A stretch of 64,000 nt of DNA from Chelativorans multitrophicus (GTDB lineage Bacteria; Pseudomonadota; Alphaproteobacteria; Rhizobiales; Rhizobiaceae), in assembly GCF_011317445.1 (NCBI RefSeq), contig NZ_JAAAPL010000003.1:372001-436000 (forward strand). The letters run 5' to 3'. Below the pieces are notes generated by a model. It was not told where the DNA came from. It did not search any database and saw nothing but the letters and a program-made list of their open reading frames with translations. A program made the translations under genes and the position numbers. Of this stretch, positions 56,208 through 64,000 are shown piece by piece. Position 1 is the first letter of the stretch. Every line of letters begins with the position of its first letter.

Positions 56208-57485
56208 GTGAAGGTGCCACCGAGCGGCCATGTGGGGCGAGCCCTTTTCCCGGCTCTCGTGCTGGCTGGTTTTCTCGCCACGCCCTGTCTCGCGCAATCG
56301 GTGGACAGCCTCGACTTGAAGCAGAGGGAGAGCGTCGAGGAATTTCGCCGCTTATCGCAGGAGATCTCCCTGTCAGAAAAGCGGCAGGCCGAAATCGCCG
56401 CGGAGATCGCGGCCATCAAAGACGACAGTGCTGCCCTGACCGCCTCCCTCATCCAAGCGGTCAAGACCGAGAGAAAGCTCGGCGAAGATATCGCTGAGAT
56501 TGATCGGCGGCTGCAGAACCTTGGGATCCAGGAGCAGAAGATCAGGCTTTCGCTCGCCAGCCGCAGGGGCACGCTGGCCGAAGTGCTCGGCGCATTGCAG
56601 CGCATGGGGCTGAACCCGCCGCCTGCGATTCTCGTTCGTCCGGAGGATGCGCTTGCCTCTGTTCGCAGCGCCATTCTGCTCGGCGCCGTAGTGCCGGAGC
56701 TGCGGTCGGAGACGGAAATGCTCATTGCCGATCTGGATGACCTTACGCGTGTGAAGACTTCGATCGAGGTGGAAGAGGAAAATCTTCAGCAGAAACAAAC
56801 GGAACAGGCTGAAGAAAAGGAGCGGTTGAAGCTCTTGCTCGAGGAAAAACGGCGCGTTCAGGCGGTGGCGGAAATGCGCATGGCGGCCGAGCGAGAGCAA
56901 GCGGCTGAACTGGCCGAGCGCGCTACGAATCTACAGGAGTTGATCGCCTCCCTCGAAAAGGAGATCGAGTCTCTTAGCAAGGTGCTTGAAGCCCGGAAGC
57001 AGGCAAACGAAGGCGATCTGCTGTCGGAGGCTCTGCCCTTTGCGAAGCGAGCAGGTCTCGTCCCATTGCCGGTTTCCGGTCAGTTTGCCAAGCGCTTCGG
57101 CGAGGACGACGGAGCCGGAAGCAGCCTGAAAGGTGACATTCTAAGAACACAATCAGGCGCAATCGTCACCGCTCCAGTGGATGGAACGGTGCTCTATGCG
57201 GGGCCTTTCCGGTCGTATGGTCAGCTATTGATACTGAACCCGGGCGATGGTTATCATATCGTGCTGGCAGGGCTGGACCGGCTGAACGTATCGCTTGGGC
57301 AATCCGTCCTAGCTGGGGAGCCGGTAGGAATGATGGGCGAGGCGCGCCTGGCAAGTATTGCGGCTTCAACATTGGATGGCGCGGTGCCGGAACTATATGT
57401 AGAATTCAGGAAAGACGGGAAACCGATAGACCCGAAGCTCTGGTGGGTTCGGGAATTCTCTGGAAGGACGGGAAATGATTCGTAA
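56208..57485 (+). CDS. EnvC-like murein hydrolase activator with degenerate LytM domain
   Basis: The 425-residue protein starts with a signal peptide (ending TPCLAQS near residue 31). A long coiled coil runs from about residue 36 to 280 with heptad-rich Glu/Lys segments, and a LytM/M23 domain covers about 290-425. The domain lacks the metal ligands of active M23 peptidases: the usual H-x(3)-D reads LKGDILRTQSG, and the later H-x-H region reads VLAGLD. This pattern matches EnvC, which activates amidases rather than cutting itself. Start is GTG 56208 (a GTG at 56214 is possible). It overlaps ctpA by 11 bases. Confidence 0.85.
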   Translation: MKVPPSGHVGRALFPALVLAGFLATPCLAQSVDSLDLKQRESVEEFRRLSQEISLSEKRQAEIAAEIAAIKDDSAALTASLIQAVKTERKLGEDIAEIDRRLQNLGIQEQKIRLSLASRRGTLAEVLGALQRMGLNPPPAILVRPEDALASVRSAILLGAVVPELRSETEMLIADLDDLTRVKTSIEVEEENLQQKQTEQAEEKERLKLLLEEKRRVQAVAEMRMAAEREQAAELAERATNLQELIASLEKEIESLSKVLEARKQANEGDLLSEALPFAKRAGLVPLPVSGQFAKRFGEDDGAGSSLKGDILRTQSGAIVTAPVDGTVLYAGPFRSYGQLLILNPGDGYHIVLAGLDRLNVSLGQSVLAGEPVGMMGEARLASIAASTLDGAVPELYVEFRKDGKPIDPKLWWVREFSGRTGNDS

Positions 57486-58809
57486 ATTGTCGCTCTTGTT
57501 CGCCGGTGCGTTGATGGGCGCATCCGCCATGAGCCTCGTCTACGGGACGAATGGCACGGCAGCGATCGCGGCGGACACCGACACATACAGACAGCTTGCC
57601 ATCTTCGGCGACATCTTCGAACGTGTGCGCGCGCAGTATGTGACACCGCCGGATGACAAAAAATTGATCGAGAATGCCATCAACGGCATGCTCACCTCGC
57701 TCGATCCGCACTCCTCCTACCTCAATGCCGAGGCGGCGCAGGATATGCGCGTGCAGACCAAAGGCGAGTTCGGGGGCCTTGGCATCGAGGTCACGATGGA
57801 GAACGAGCTGGTCAAGGTCGTGGCTCCGATCGACGACACACCCGCTTCGCGCGCCGGAATCCTTTCGGGCGACCTCATCGAGAAGATCGATGGCGAGGAA
57901 GTACGTGGGATGACGCTCAATGATGCGGTCGACAAGATGCGCGGTCTCGTCAACACACCCATCGAGCTTACCGTCCTGCGGGAGGGGCAGAGCAAGCCCC
58001 TGACCTTCAAGATCATTCGCGACACGATCAAGGTGAAGGCCGTCAAGTCGAGGGTTGAAGGCGACGATATCGGATATCTCAAGATCACCTCCTTCACGGA
58101 GAAGACGACGGACGACCTGCGCGCGGCCATTGAGGACATCCGCAAGCAGGTGCCTGAAGACAAGCTGAAGGGCTATGTGCTCGACCTGCGGCTCAATCCC
58201 GGCGGTCTGCTCGATCAGGCGGTCAATGTATCGGACGCTTTTCTGGAGCGCGGTGAAGTCGTCTCAACGCGAGGCCGCGAGTCTGGGGATATCGCACGAT
58301 TCAGCTCTCAGGCTGGTGACCTCACCGGCGGCAAGCCACTGGTCGTCCTGATCAATGGCGGTTCTGCAAGCGCCTCTGAAATTGTGGCCGGTGCGTTGAA
58401 AGACCATCGCCGGGCGACGCTGGTCGGCACGCGATCGTTCGGCAAGGGCTCCGTGCAGACGATCATTCCGCTCGGCGAAAATGGTGCTCTGCGTTTGACG
58501 ACCGCCCTGTACTACACGCCTTCGGGCGAGTCGATCCAAGGCAAAGGCATCACGCCTGATATCAAGGTGGAACAGCCTTTGCCCGAGGATCTGCAGGATG
58601 TCGATCTTTCGCGCGGCGAGTCCGACCTGCGCGGTCATATTCGCGGCGCGGAGGAAGACGAAGAAGGGTCCGGCTCGATCGCATATGTGCCGCAGGACCC
58701 GAAAGAGGACGTGCAGCTTTCCTACGCACTCGATCTCATCCGCGGCGTGAAGACGGATCCTGCATATCCTGCCAGCCCAGATAAAGCGGTGATGAACCAG
58801 CAGCAGTAA
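57475..58809 (+). CDS. ctpA: Carboxy-terminal processing protease CtpA
   Basis: The 444-residue S41 protease has a signal peptide or anchor (LSLLFAGALMGASAMSLV) and a PDZ domain (about 96-170, GLGIEVTMEN). The catalytic domain has Ser299 in GGSASASEI and Lys324 in RSFGKGSVQ, 25 residues apart, as in Tsp-type serine-lysine dyads. It trims C-termini of periplasmic proteins and in rhizobia affects the cell envelope. The tail after 400 is polar and species-variable. Overlap with the EnvC-like gene is 11 bases. Confidence 0.95.
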   Translation: MIRKLSLLFAGALMGASAMSLVYGTNGTAAIAADTDTYRQLAIFGDIFERVRAQYVTPPDDKKLIENAINGMLTSLDPHSSYLNAEAAQDMRVQTKGEFGGLGIEVTMENELVKVVAPIDDTPASRAGILSGDLIEKIDGEEVRGMTLNDAVDKMRGLVNTPIELTVLREGQSKPLTFKIIRDTIKVKAVKSRVEGDDIGYLKITSFTEKTTDDLRAAIEDIRKQVPEDKLKGYVLDLRLNPGGLLDQAVNVSDAFLERGEVVSTRGRESGDIARFSSQAGDLTGGKPLVVLINGGSASASEIVAGALKDHRRATLVGTRSFGKGSVQTIIPLGENGALRLTTALYYTPSGESIQGKGITPDIKVEQPLPEDLQDVDLSRGESDLRGHIRGAEEDEEGSGSIAYVPQDPKEDVQLSYALDLIRGVKTDPAYPASPDKAVMNQQQ

Positions 58810-58885
58810 CAATCAGCGGCGCATCTCAGGAAGGGTGCGCCGCATCCGCTTTTCGGGGGCGACATAGGGGCGGTCGCGGGGATGT

Positions 58886-60058
58886 ATGGACTCTGCTCGC
58901 AGTGAACTCGACGAGCCGCTGGGTCAGGACGGCGCGCCGCCGCCAGCGCCGAGACGAGCGCTCATTGCGATTGCCGCCTTTCTTTTCCTTTGTGCAGTAG
59001 CAGCGATAGGCATTTTCGGAACAGTCGCGTTCAGAGAGGGGATTTCTCCCGTTTCTCTCTCCTTCATGTCGCCGGACCGCGAGCGGTCGCCTTCGGCCAC
59101 AGCCAAGCCGGCACCCCAGCTTGAGGCTGCCAGCGCCTCTCGCCTGCATAGCACCTTTATCCCTCACCTCGATTCTGATGACGTCGGTCCCCTCCGTAGA
59201 GGCCTCGTTTTTCGTGATAGTTTGGCTGAAGGCGGGCAAAATCTGCGCGTGGCACATCTGCCGGATCGCGCGTTGATAGAGGAATCGGAACTCGGGCCGC
59301 TGCCCGTCCGCGCCGCTGACGGGTTGAGACCGTTCGACGCCTATGCGCGGCCCTGGTCCGGTGCGCGCGGCGCGAGAATTGCCATCGTGATTGGCGGCCT
59401 TGGCATTTCGCAAACCGGCACTCAGGAAGCGATCGAGAAACTGCCACCGGAAATCACGCTGGCCTTTGCGCCGCTCGGCAACAGCCTCATGCGCTGGATG
59501 CAAGAGGCGCGACGGGACGGCCATGAGGTCATTATGCAAGTCCCGCTGGAGCCCGCCGGCTATCCTTCGACGAATCCGGGGCGATATACGCTGCTTACGA
59601 ATGTAGGAGCCGACAAGAACATCAGAAATCTGCGATGGGTGCTCTCACGCATTACCAACTATACGGGCGTCATGAACTATATGGGAGCGCGCTTTACCGC
59701 GGATCGGAAAGCCATGGACCTGCTGATGGATGAGCTGAGCCAACGCGGACTACTCTACTTCGACGATGGAATGTCGGCGCGGAGCCTGGCCGAAGAGGTC
59801 GCGCTTGCAAAGGGCGTACCCTTCGTGGCCGGAGACGATGTCATCGATCAGGAGCGTGAGCGCGGCGCCATCTTAAAGAAACTCGATGAACTGGAGCGCA
59901 TCGCGCGCGCCAAAGGGTTTGCGGTGGGAAGCGGGATCGCTTTGAACGCGACAGTCGACGCTGTTACGTCCTGGGCGGGTGAGGTCCGGAAACGAGGCGT
60001 CGAACTCGTGCCCATTTCCGCCGTGGCCGTTGATCCAGAAAGGGGCGAGGGGGGATGA
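58886..60058 (+). CDS. Divergent polysaccharide deacetylase family protein (DUF610)
   Basis: The 390-residue protein has an N-terminal anchor at about residues 24-48 ([19 protein letters not shown]) and a Pro/Ser-rich linker. A divergent polysaccharide deacetylase (YibQ/DUF610) domain covers about 160-385: [20 protein letters not shown], then [13 protein letters not shown] and FFDDG-like [10 protein letters not shown]. The metal-binding His/Asp set of classic NodB enzymes is partly altered, so activity is uncertain. Usual neighbour of EnvC and CtpA. It overlaps rppH by four bases. Confidence 0.88.
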   Translation: MDSARSELDEPLGQDGAPPPAPRRALIAIAAFLFLCAVAAIGIFGTVAFREGISPVSLSFMSPDRERSPSATAKPAPQLEAASASRLHSTFIPHLDSDDVGPLRRGLVFRDSLAEGGQNLRVAHLPDRALIEESELGPLPVRAADGLRPFDAYARPWSGARGARIAIVIGGLGISQTGTQEAIEKLPPEITLAFAPLGNSLMRWMQEARRDGHEVIMQVPLEPAGYPSTNPGRYTLLTNVGADKNIRNLRWVLSRITNYTGVMNYMGARFTADRKAMDLLMDELSQRGLLYFDDGMSARSLAEEVALAKGVPFVAGDDVIDQERERGAILKKLDELERIARAKGFAVGSGIALNATVDAVTSWAGEVRKRGVELVPISAVAVDPERGEGG

Positions 60059-60570
60059 CCGCGAAAATAAAGGCAGAGGATCTGCCTTACAGGCCATGCG
60101 TGGGCATTATGGTGCTGAACCGTTCCGGGCAGGTATGGGCCGGAAGGCGGATTCGCGAAACCGCCAGCGAGACGGATGGCACCACCATGCTGTGGCAGAT
60201 GCCGCAGGGCGGTATCGATCAGAATGAAGATCCGCTTACCGCCGCCCGTCGTGAACTTTATGAGGAAACAGGAATCCGAAGCGTTTCCTTGCTTGCCGAA
60301 GCACCCGAGTGGATCACTTACGACCTGCCTGAGCATTTGGTCGGCAGGGCTCTCAAAGGCCGTTTCCGCGGCCAGAAGCAGAAATGGTTTGCCTTCCGCT
60401 TTGAGGGAGAGGAAAGCGAGATCGCCATCAATCCGCCCCCTGGCGATCACGAACCCGAATTCGACGCCTGGGCTTGGAAGCCGATGGAGCAACTGCCAAG
60501 GCTGATCGTTCCGTTCAAGCGACAGGTTTATGAGGAGGTGGTCGCGGCTTTTCGGCACCTGGCCGGGTAG
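60055..60570 (+). CDS. rppH: RNA pyrophosphohydrolase (Nudix) RppH
   Basis: The 171-residue enzyme removes pyrophosphate from 5'-triphosphorylated mRNA, starting decay. The Nudix box G-x5-E-x7-RE-x2-EE-x-G is seen as [20 protein letters not shown] followed by TG. The preceding [11 protein letters not shown] and WQMPQGG match. ATG overlaps the deacetylase stop in GATGACC. Following it is a 36-base inverted repeat. Confidence 0.95.
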   Translation: MTAKIKAEDLPYRPCVGIMVLNRSGQVWAGRRIRETASETDGTTMLWQMPQGGIDQNEDPLTAARRELYEETGIRSVSLLAEAPEWITYDLPEHLVGRALKGRFRGQKQKWFAFRFEGEESEIAINPPPGDHEPEFDAWAWKPMEQLPRLIVPFKRQVYEEVVAAFRHLAG

Positions 60571-60622
60571 AGCGGCGTCACACCTCCCCTTTTTCGACCG
60601 CAGCGAAGCGGAACTGCCGTTA

Positions 60623-60658
60623 CATCATTATCTCTCCCGCGGGGGAGAGATAATGATG
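60623..60658. repeat. Perfect 16-bp inverted repeat between rppH and leuC
   Basis: CATCATTATCTCTCCC (60623-60638) is followed by GCGG and its exact complement GGGAGAGATAATGATG (60643-60658). The long perfect stem sits between convergent genes (rppH stop 60570, leuC stop 60664). It lacks a T run, so it may act as a Rho-dependent or transcript-end hairpin, or be a dispersed palindromic element. Confidence 0.9.
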
Positions 60659-60663
60659 CCGCT

Positions 60664-62073
60664 CTACTTCCATTCTCGAATATCGACGAAGTGCCCGGCG
60701 ATCGCAGCGGCGGCAGCCATGGCTGGCGAGACCAGGTGCGTGCGCCCCTTGAAACCCTGGCGGCCCTCGAAATTGCGATTCGAGGTGGAGGCGCAGCGCT
60801 CGCCTGGCTTCAGGCGATCGTCATTCATGGCGAGGCACATCGAGCATCCCGGCTCGCGCCAATCAAAGCCGGCTTCAATGAATATCTTGTCGAGGCCTTC
60901 CGCTTCCGCCTGCGCCTTCACAAGGCCGGAGCCCGGCACGATCATTGCGTTGATCCGCGGATGCACCTTGCGGCCCTCAGCGATTTTCGCCGCGGCGCGC
61001 AGGTCTTCAATGCGGCCATTGGTGCAGGAGCCGATGAACACGCGATCGAGCGCAATATCGGTGATCTTGGTGCCGGCGGTCAGGCCCATATATTCGAGCG
61101 CCCGCTTCTTCGAAAGGCGTTTCGTCTCGTCCTGGATTTCATCCGCATTGGGCACGTAACCTGTGACCGACACCACGTCTTCCGGCGAGGAGCCCCAGGT
61201 AACGATTGGCGGGAGATTTGCCGCATCGAGCTTCACCACGCGGTCGAAATGGGCTCCCTCATCCGTGTGGAGGGTCTCCCAATAGGCTCGCGCCATCTCC
61301 CAGGCTGCCCCCTTCGGGGCGCGAGGCCGGTCCTTGATATAGGCGTAAGTCGTCTCGTCCGGCGCGATCATGCCGGCGCGCGCGCCGCCTTCGATCGACA
61401 TGTTGCAGACCGTCATGCGGCCTTCCATGGATAGCGAGCGGATCGCCTCGCCGGCATATTCGATCACGTGGCCCGTTCCGCCGGCAGTGCCGATCTCGCC
61501 GATGATCGCAAGAATGATGTCCTTGGCCGTCACGCCATCCGGCAGCTTGCCATCCACCTGGACAAGCATGTTCTTGGCCTTGCGCTGGATGAGCGTCTGC
61601 GTGGCCAGCACATGCTCGACTTCGGACGTGCCGATGCCGTGCGCAAGAGCTCCGAAAGCACCGTGGGTAGAGGTATGGCTGTCACCGCAGACGATGGTCA
61701 TTCCCGGCAGGGTGAAGCCCTGCTCGGGTCCAACGATATGCACGATGCCCTGCCGGCGGTCGGCCTCGTTGTAATACTCAATGCCGAAATCGACCGCGTT
61801 TTTGGCCAGCGCCTCGACCTGGATACGGCTTTCCTCGTTCTTGATGCCGAATTTGCGGTCGGGCGAGGTGGGCACGTTATGGTCAACGACGGCAAGCGTT
61901 TTTTCGGGATGGCGCACGGCGCGTCCCGCCATGCGCAGGCCCTCGAATGCCTGCGGGCTGGTTACTTCATGGACCAAGTGCCGGTCGATATAGAGGAGAC
62001 AGGTTCCGTCGTCCTGGCGATCGACCAGATGGTCATCGAAAATCTTGTCGTAGAGCGTGCGTGGTGCGGTCAT
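60664..62073 (-). CDS. leuC: 3-isopropylmalate dehydratase large subunit
   Basis: The 469-residue subunit holds the [4Fe-4S] cluster for 2-isopropylmalate to 3-isopropylmalate conversion in leucine synthesis. The Cys ligands are in [11 protein letters not shown] and in GCSMCL (C-x-x-C). The N-terminal [12 protein letters not shown] and VDHNVPTS are typical. It is full length. leuD is not in the window. It converges with rppH. Confidence 0.97.
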   Translation of the reverse strand: MTAPRTLYDKIFDDHLVDRQDDGTCLLYIDRHLVHEVTSPQAFEGLRMAGRAVRHPEKTLAVVDHNVPTSPDRKFGIKNEESRIQVEALAKNAVDFGIEYYNEADRRQGIVHIVGPEQGFTLPGMTIVCGDSHTSTHGAFGALAHGIGTSEVEHVLATQTLIQRKAKNMLVQVDGKLPDGVTAKDIILAIIGEIGTAGGTGHVIEYAGEAIRSLSMEGRMTVCNMSIEGGARAGMIAPDETTYAYIKDRPRAPKGAAWEMARAYWETLHTDEGAHFDRVVKLDAANLPPIVTWGSSPEDVVSVTGYVPNADEIQDETKRLSKKRALEYMGLTAGTKITDIALDRVFIGSCTNGRIEDLRAAAKIAEGRKVHPRINAMIVPGSGLVKAQAEAEGLDKIFIEAGFDWREPGCSMCLAMNDDRLKPGERCASTSNRNFEGRQGFKGRTHLVSPAMAAAAAIAGHFVDIREWK

Positions 62074-62131
62074 TGTCGGTAAGTCCCTGAAAGCGGAGGT
62101 CTAGCGAAGGCCCATGCGGCCATTTATCCGC

Positions 62132-62248
62132 TTAAGGAAGTCGGCAGAGCAGCGCGCCGGAGATGCGCGCGAAAAAGCGTCCGGGCAGGCGTTTCACGTC
62201 CTGCAGCACGAAACCTTTGTAGGCCGGGTGTCCAAAAAGTTCTTCCAT
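62132..62248 (-). CDS. Possible small protein downstream of mgtC (38 residues)
   Basis: A 117-base frame on the minus strand encodes MEELFGHPAYKGFVLQDVKR, then a basic-hydrophobic tail. The frame stays open upstream of the ATG (from just after the mgtC stop), so the protein could be up to 55 residues if a TTG or other start is used. No good ribosome binding site. I do not recognise it. It is reported only because the residues look non-random and it follows mgtC closely. Confidence 0.25.
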   Translation of the reverse strand: MEELFGHPAYKGFVLQDVKRLPGRFFARISGALLCRLP

Positions 62249-62299
62249 GGGCCGGATATTTATCAGCGTTTCAATCAATCGGCAATCGCGGCAGGCGCG

Positions 62300-62794
62300 T
62301 CATTCCTCGCCTGGCGGCTCCTTCAGCGAAAAGCGCACCTCAAGCCGGCGCAAAACGGCAAGGACGATCGCGCCGAGCAGGCATGAAAGTAGGGCGATGG
62401 TCCAAAGCCCAAGGCCCGCGGCCAAACCTGTTGAAGCAGCAAGCCACATGCCGGCACCGGTGGTAAGGCCGCGCACCGTGCCGCGCCGGAAGATGATAAA
62501 CCCGGCAGCAAGGAACGCGACGCCGGATGTGATCGCTTCCACCAGACGGATTGGATCCGCTCGCACCTGATCGTCCTGAAAAGCGGCCATCGAAACGATC
62601 TCGATCGAGACGACGGCGAAGGTGGCAGAAGCCAGGCACACCAGCATGTGTGTTCTCAAGCCTGCGGGTCGTTCCGCAAGCTCACGCTCAAAACCAAGAA
62701 CGCCGCCGAGAATGACGGCGGCGAGCAACCGGGCCGCGATGATCTGCCAGGGCAAGCTCGTGCGCGCGGAGAATTCTTCGAGGAGAATATCCAT
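62300..62794 (-). CDS. MgtC/SapB family membrane protein
   Basis: The 164-residue protein has the MgtC pattern: RLLAAVILGGVLGFERELAE (about 22-41), then GLRTHMLVCLASATFAVVSI, and VEAITSGVAFLAAGFIIFRR. Four to five transmembrane helices. MgtC-type proteins affect growth at low magnesium and in hosts through F1Fo-ATP synthase in some bacteria, but this copy lacks the long C-terminal domain. It is therefore the shorter SapB/YhiD-like type, and its role here is uncertain. ATG at 62794. Confidence 0.9.
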   Translation of the reverse strand: MDILLEEFSARTSLPWQIIAARLLAAVILGGVLGFERELAERPAGLRTHMLVCLASATFAVVSIEIVSMAAFQDDQVRADPIRLVEAITSGVAFLAAGFIIFRRGTVRGLTTGAGMWLAASTGLAAGLGLWTIALLSCLLGAIVLAVLRRLEVRFSLKEPPGEE

Positions 62795-62869
62795 ACCGCC
62801 TGCAACGTGGCGCAGCGAAAGGGGTTCCCGCTACAGACACGATGCAATTTTCAGTGGCATGCAGAGTCT

Positions 62870-62894
62870 TGAAAGGGAGCGCACGCGCTCCCTT
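62870..62894 (-). terminator. Hairpin terminator after rplS
   Basis: A perfect ten-pair inverted repeat, AAGGGAGCGC-AC-GCGCTCCCTT (62873-62894), lies 22 bases beyond the rplS stop on the minus strand and is followed on that strand by TTTCAAG. The T run is short, so efficiency is uncertain. Confidence 0.65.
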
Positions 62895-62916
62895 CGGGAT
62901 CTGATAGCGCTGCGGC

Positions 62917-63417
62917 TTATTCGCTCTTGGCCTCTGCGGCTTCGGCTGCAGCCTTCTCCGCGGCCAGTGCTTCCGCGGCGGCGACCTTCTCGGCCTCGAT
63001 CCGCGCCCTCTCCTGGGCAGCAGCTTCGCGCTCGGCATCATTCAGCTTGCGTGCGCGGGCGCCCGTGTTCTCGCTGATGCGGGCGGATTTGCCGCGGCGG
63101 TCGCGCAGGTAGTAGAGCTTGGCCCGGCGCACTTTGCCGCGGCGCACCACCTCGACCGCCTCCACCAGCGGCGAATAGACGGGAAACACGCGCTCGACGC
63201 CTTCACCGTAAGAGATTTTGCGAACGGTGAAATTCTCTTGCAGGCCAGAACCGGAACGGGCGATGCAGACGCCTTCGAAGGCCTGCACGCGGGTGCGATT
63301 GCCTTCCGTCACGCGCACCTGAACGCGAAGCGTGTCGCCGGGCGAAAAATCGGGAAGGGTGCGCTTGGCGGCAATCTTCTGGGCCTGCTCGGCCTCGAGC
63401 TGACGGATAAGGTCCAT
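62917..63417 (-). CDS. rplS: 50S ribosomal protein L19
   Basis: The 166-residue protein has the L19 core to about residue 115 ([55 protein letters not shown]). An Ala/Glu-rich C-terminal extension of about 45 residues follows, as in other rhizobia. It bridges the subunits near B8. Downstream of trmD by 264 bases, the usual rpsP-rimM-trmD-rplS order. Confidence 0.97.
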   Translation of the reverse strand: MDLIRQLEAEQAQKIAAKRTLPDFSPGDTLRVQVRVTEGNRTRVQAFEGVCIARSGSGLQENFTVRKISYGEGVERVFPVYSPLVEAVEVVRRGKVRRAKLYYLRDRRGKSARISENTGARARKLNDAEREAAAQERARIEAEKVAAAEALAAEKAAAEAAEAKSE

Positions 63418-63681
63418 CGTCGTATCCTCTTGTTCTTCTCGAAGCGTCAGAGCGCTCGTCCCGTCGGCAGTGATCTAACCGCCTGAAGAGTGCGCCGAGC
63501 GGCGCAGGAGCGAATTCACGTTCTTTGGTTAATGCCGGGCCACGAACCTTCCATGGCAACCGTGGGCGCGGACATACACGAGATCATCAAGGGAATCAAC
63601 CGGCCGCCCGGCAAAGCCAGCCCGGCCGACCGCGATTGCGGAACGGGTGCGCGCATCCATCCATTTGCGAAAACAGCAGGT

Positions 63682-64000
63682 TCAAGTCCCGCCCTTGGCT
63701 CGATGATATCCGAGCCAGAGATCTGGCCGCCGCTCCCTGGTCAGCTGCTCAGCCTCCGCCGACCGCCACTCCGCGATCTTTCGATGGTTGCCGGAAGTGA
63801 GGACTTCCGGGATTTCACGCCCTTCGAATGTCTGAGGGCGTGTATATTGAGGATGCTCAAGCAGCCCGCTTTCAAAACTCTCCTCCGCCCCCGAGGATTC
63901 GTTCCCCATCACGCCTGGCAGGAGCCGCACCACCGCGTCGAGCAGCACGATTGCCGCCGGCTCGCCGCCCGACAGGATGTAGTCGCCAACGGAAACCTCA
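63682..64000 (-). CDS. trmD: tRNA (guanine37-N1)-methyltransferase TrmD (C-terminal part, runs off right edge)
   Basis: The last 105 codons of a frame open to the window's right edge encode the TrmD C-terminal domain. [15 protein letters not shown] begins it. [20 protein letters not shown] and [20 protein letters not shown] follow, with [10 protein letters not shown] and RRPDLWLGY at the end. TrmD methylates G37 of tRNAs with SAM to prevent frameshifts. The SPOUT knot lies in the visible region. The N-terminal part is outside the window. Confidence 0.96.
   Translation of the reverse strand, partial: EVSVGDYILSGGEPAAIVLLDAVVRLLPGVMGNESSGAEESFESGLLEHPQYTRPQTFEGREIPEVLTSGNHRKIAEWRSAEAEQLTRERRPDLWLGYHRAKGGT

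Noticed and set aside
62114-62386. 90-codon plus-strand open frame between leuC and mgtC
   Set aside because: It overlaps the 3' end of mgtC in antisense, has no start signal and an out-of-frame composition.
63660-63690. GGTTCAAGTCCCGCC segment resembling a tRNA 3' half
   Set aside because: It spans the trmD stop codon and does not fold into a tRNA with upstream sequence.
63525-63800. Plus-strand open frame between rplS and trmD
   Set aside because: It overlaps the conserved trmD C-terminus in antisense and lacks coding signs; the free part also shows no ribosome binding site.

Overview
The window is a GC-rich chromosomal segment of an alphaproteobacterium, most likely a member of the Hyphomicrobiales (Rhizobiales), and its gene order looks closest to Mesorhizobium/Phyllobacteriaceae. 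The evidence is the hemE-linked replication origin, the mnmE-mnmG-rsmG-parA-parB cluster with GTTTCACGTGAAAC parS sites, the PPi-type phosphofructokinase, the hslV-GNAT-hslU arrangement and the rplU-rpmA-obgE-proB-proA-nadD-rsfS-rlmH-ctpA-rppH block. Species cannot be fixed from the sequence alone. The central feature is the chromosome origin, a 0.39 kb non-coding block at about 32.2-32.6 kb. It carries several DnaA-box-like sites and GANTC (CcrM) sites. The genes next to it run away from it on both sides, and parAB/parS lie 6.5-11 kb to its right.

Layout. 0-1 kb: a truncated, visibly AT-richer gene of unknown function, with an internal 39-residue repeat, runs off the left edge. 1.3-5.1 kb (minus): two four-helix stress-type proteins (DUF892, DUF4142), a CYP152-type peroxygenase P450 and a type II NADH dehydrogenase. 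5.3-13.2 kb (plus): an accessory membrane/redox stretch with a DUF421 protein and its single-TM partner, a FAD oxidoreductase fused to a Rieske domain, an SDR fused to a DoxX-like membrane domain, DUF2269, an SCP2-type thiolase, DUF2905 and a luciferase-like flavoprotein. 13.4-16.2 kb: pckA, arfB, alkB. 16.2-20.8 kb (minus): hisB-DUF2628-hisH-hisA-hisF-hisE-coaA. 21-24.4 kb: hslV-GNAT-hslU and DUF1402. 24.4-27.2 kb (minus): XRE regulator, Smr, MltA, Tim44-like protein. 27.4-28.5 kb: fxsA and secB. 28.6-32.2 kb (minus): dnaQ, coaE, aroE, maf, ppsR. Then come oriC, hemE-hemJ, rho, a DUF255 protein, mnmE-mnmG-rsmG-parA-parB, pfp, three small ORFs including a Pmp3-type peptide, fpr, a small secreted protein, a DUF72 protein and tRNA-Ser(CGA). 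From 48.8 kb the rplU-rppH block runs rightward. It is followed on the minus strand by leuC, mgtC, rplS and the C-terminal part of trmD, which runs off the right edge.

How the genes work together. Most of the window is core machinery: origin firing and segregation (oriC, parABS, rho, dnaQ), translation and ribosome maturation (L21, L27, L19, Obg, RsfS, RlmH, TrmD, MnmE/G, RsmG, ArfB), protein quality control (HslUV, SecB), the cell envelope (MltA, EnvC-like, CtpA, divergent deacetylase) and biosynthesis (His, Pro, Leu, CoA, NAD, heme, shikimate). The least ordinary parts are the left-edge gene, the 2.5-12 kb redox/membrane stretch, the L21 C-terminal extension, the missing ATG starts in rsfS and rlmH, and unannotated small ORFs near 45 kb. 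I see no CRISPR array, insertion sequence, prophage or integrase in the window.
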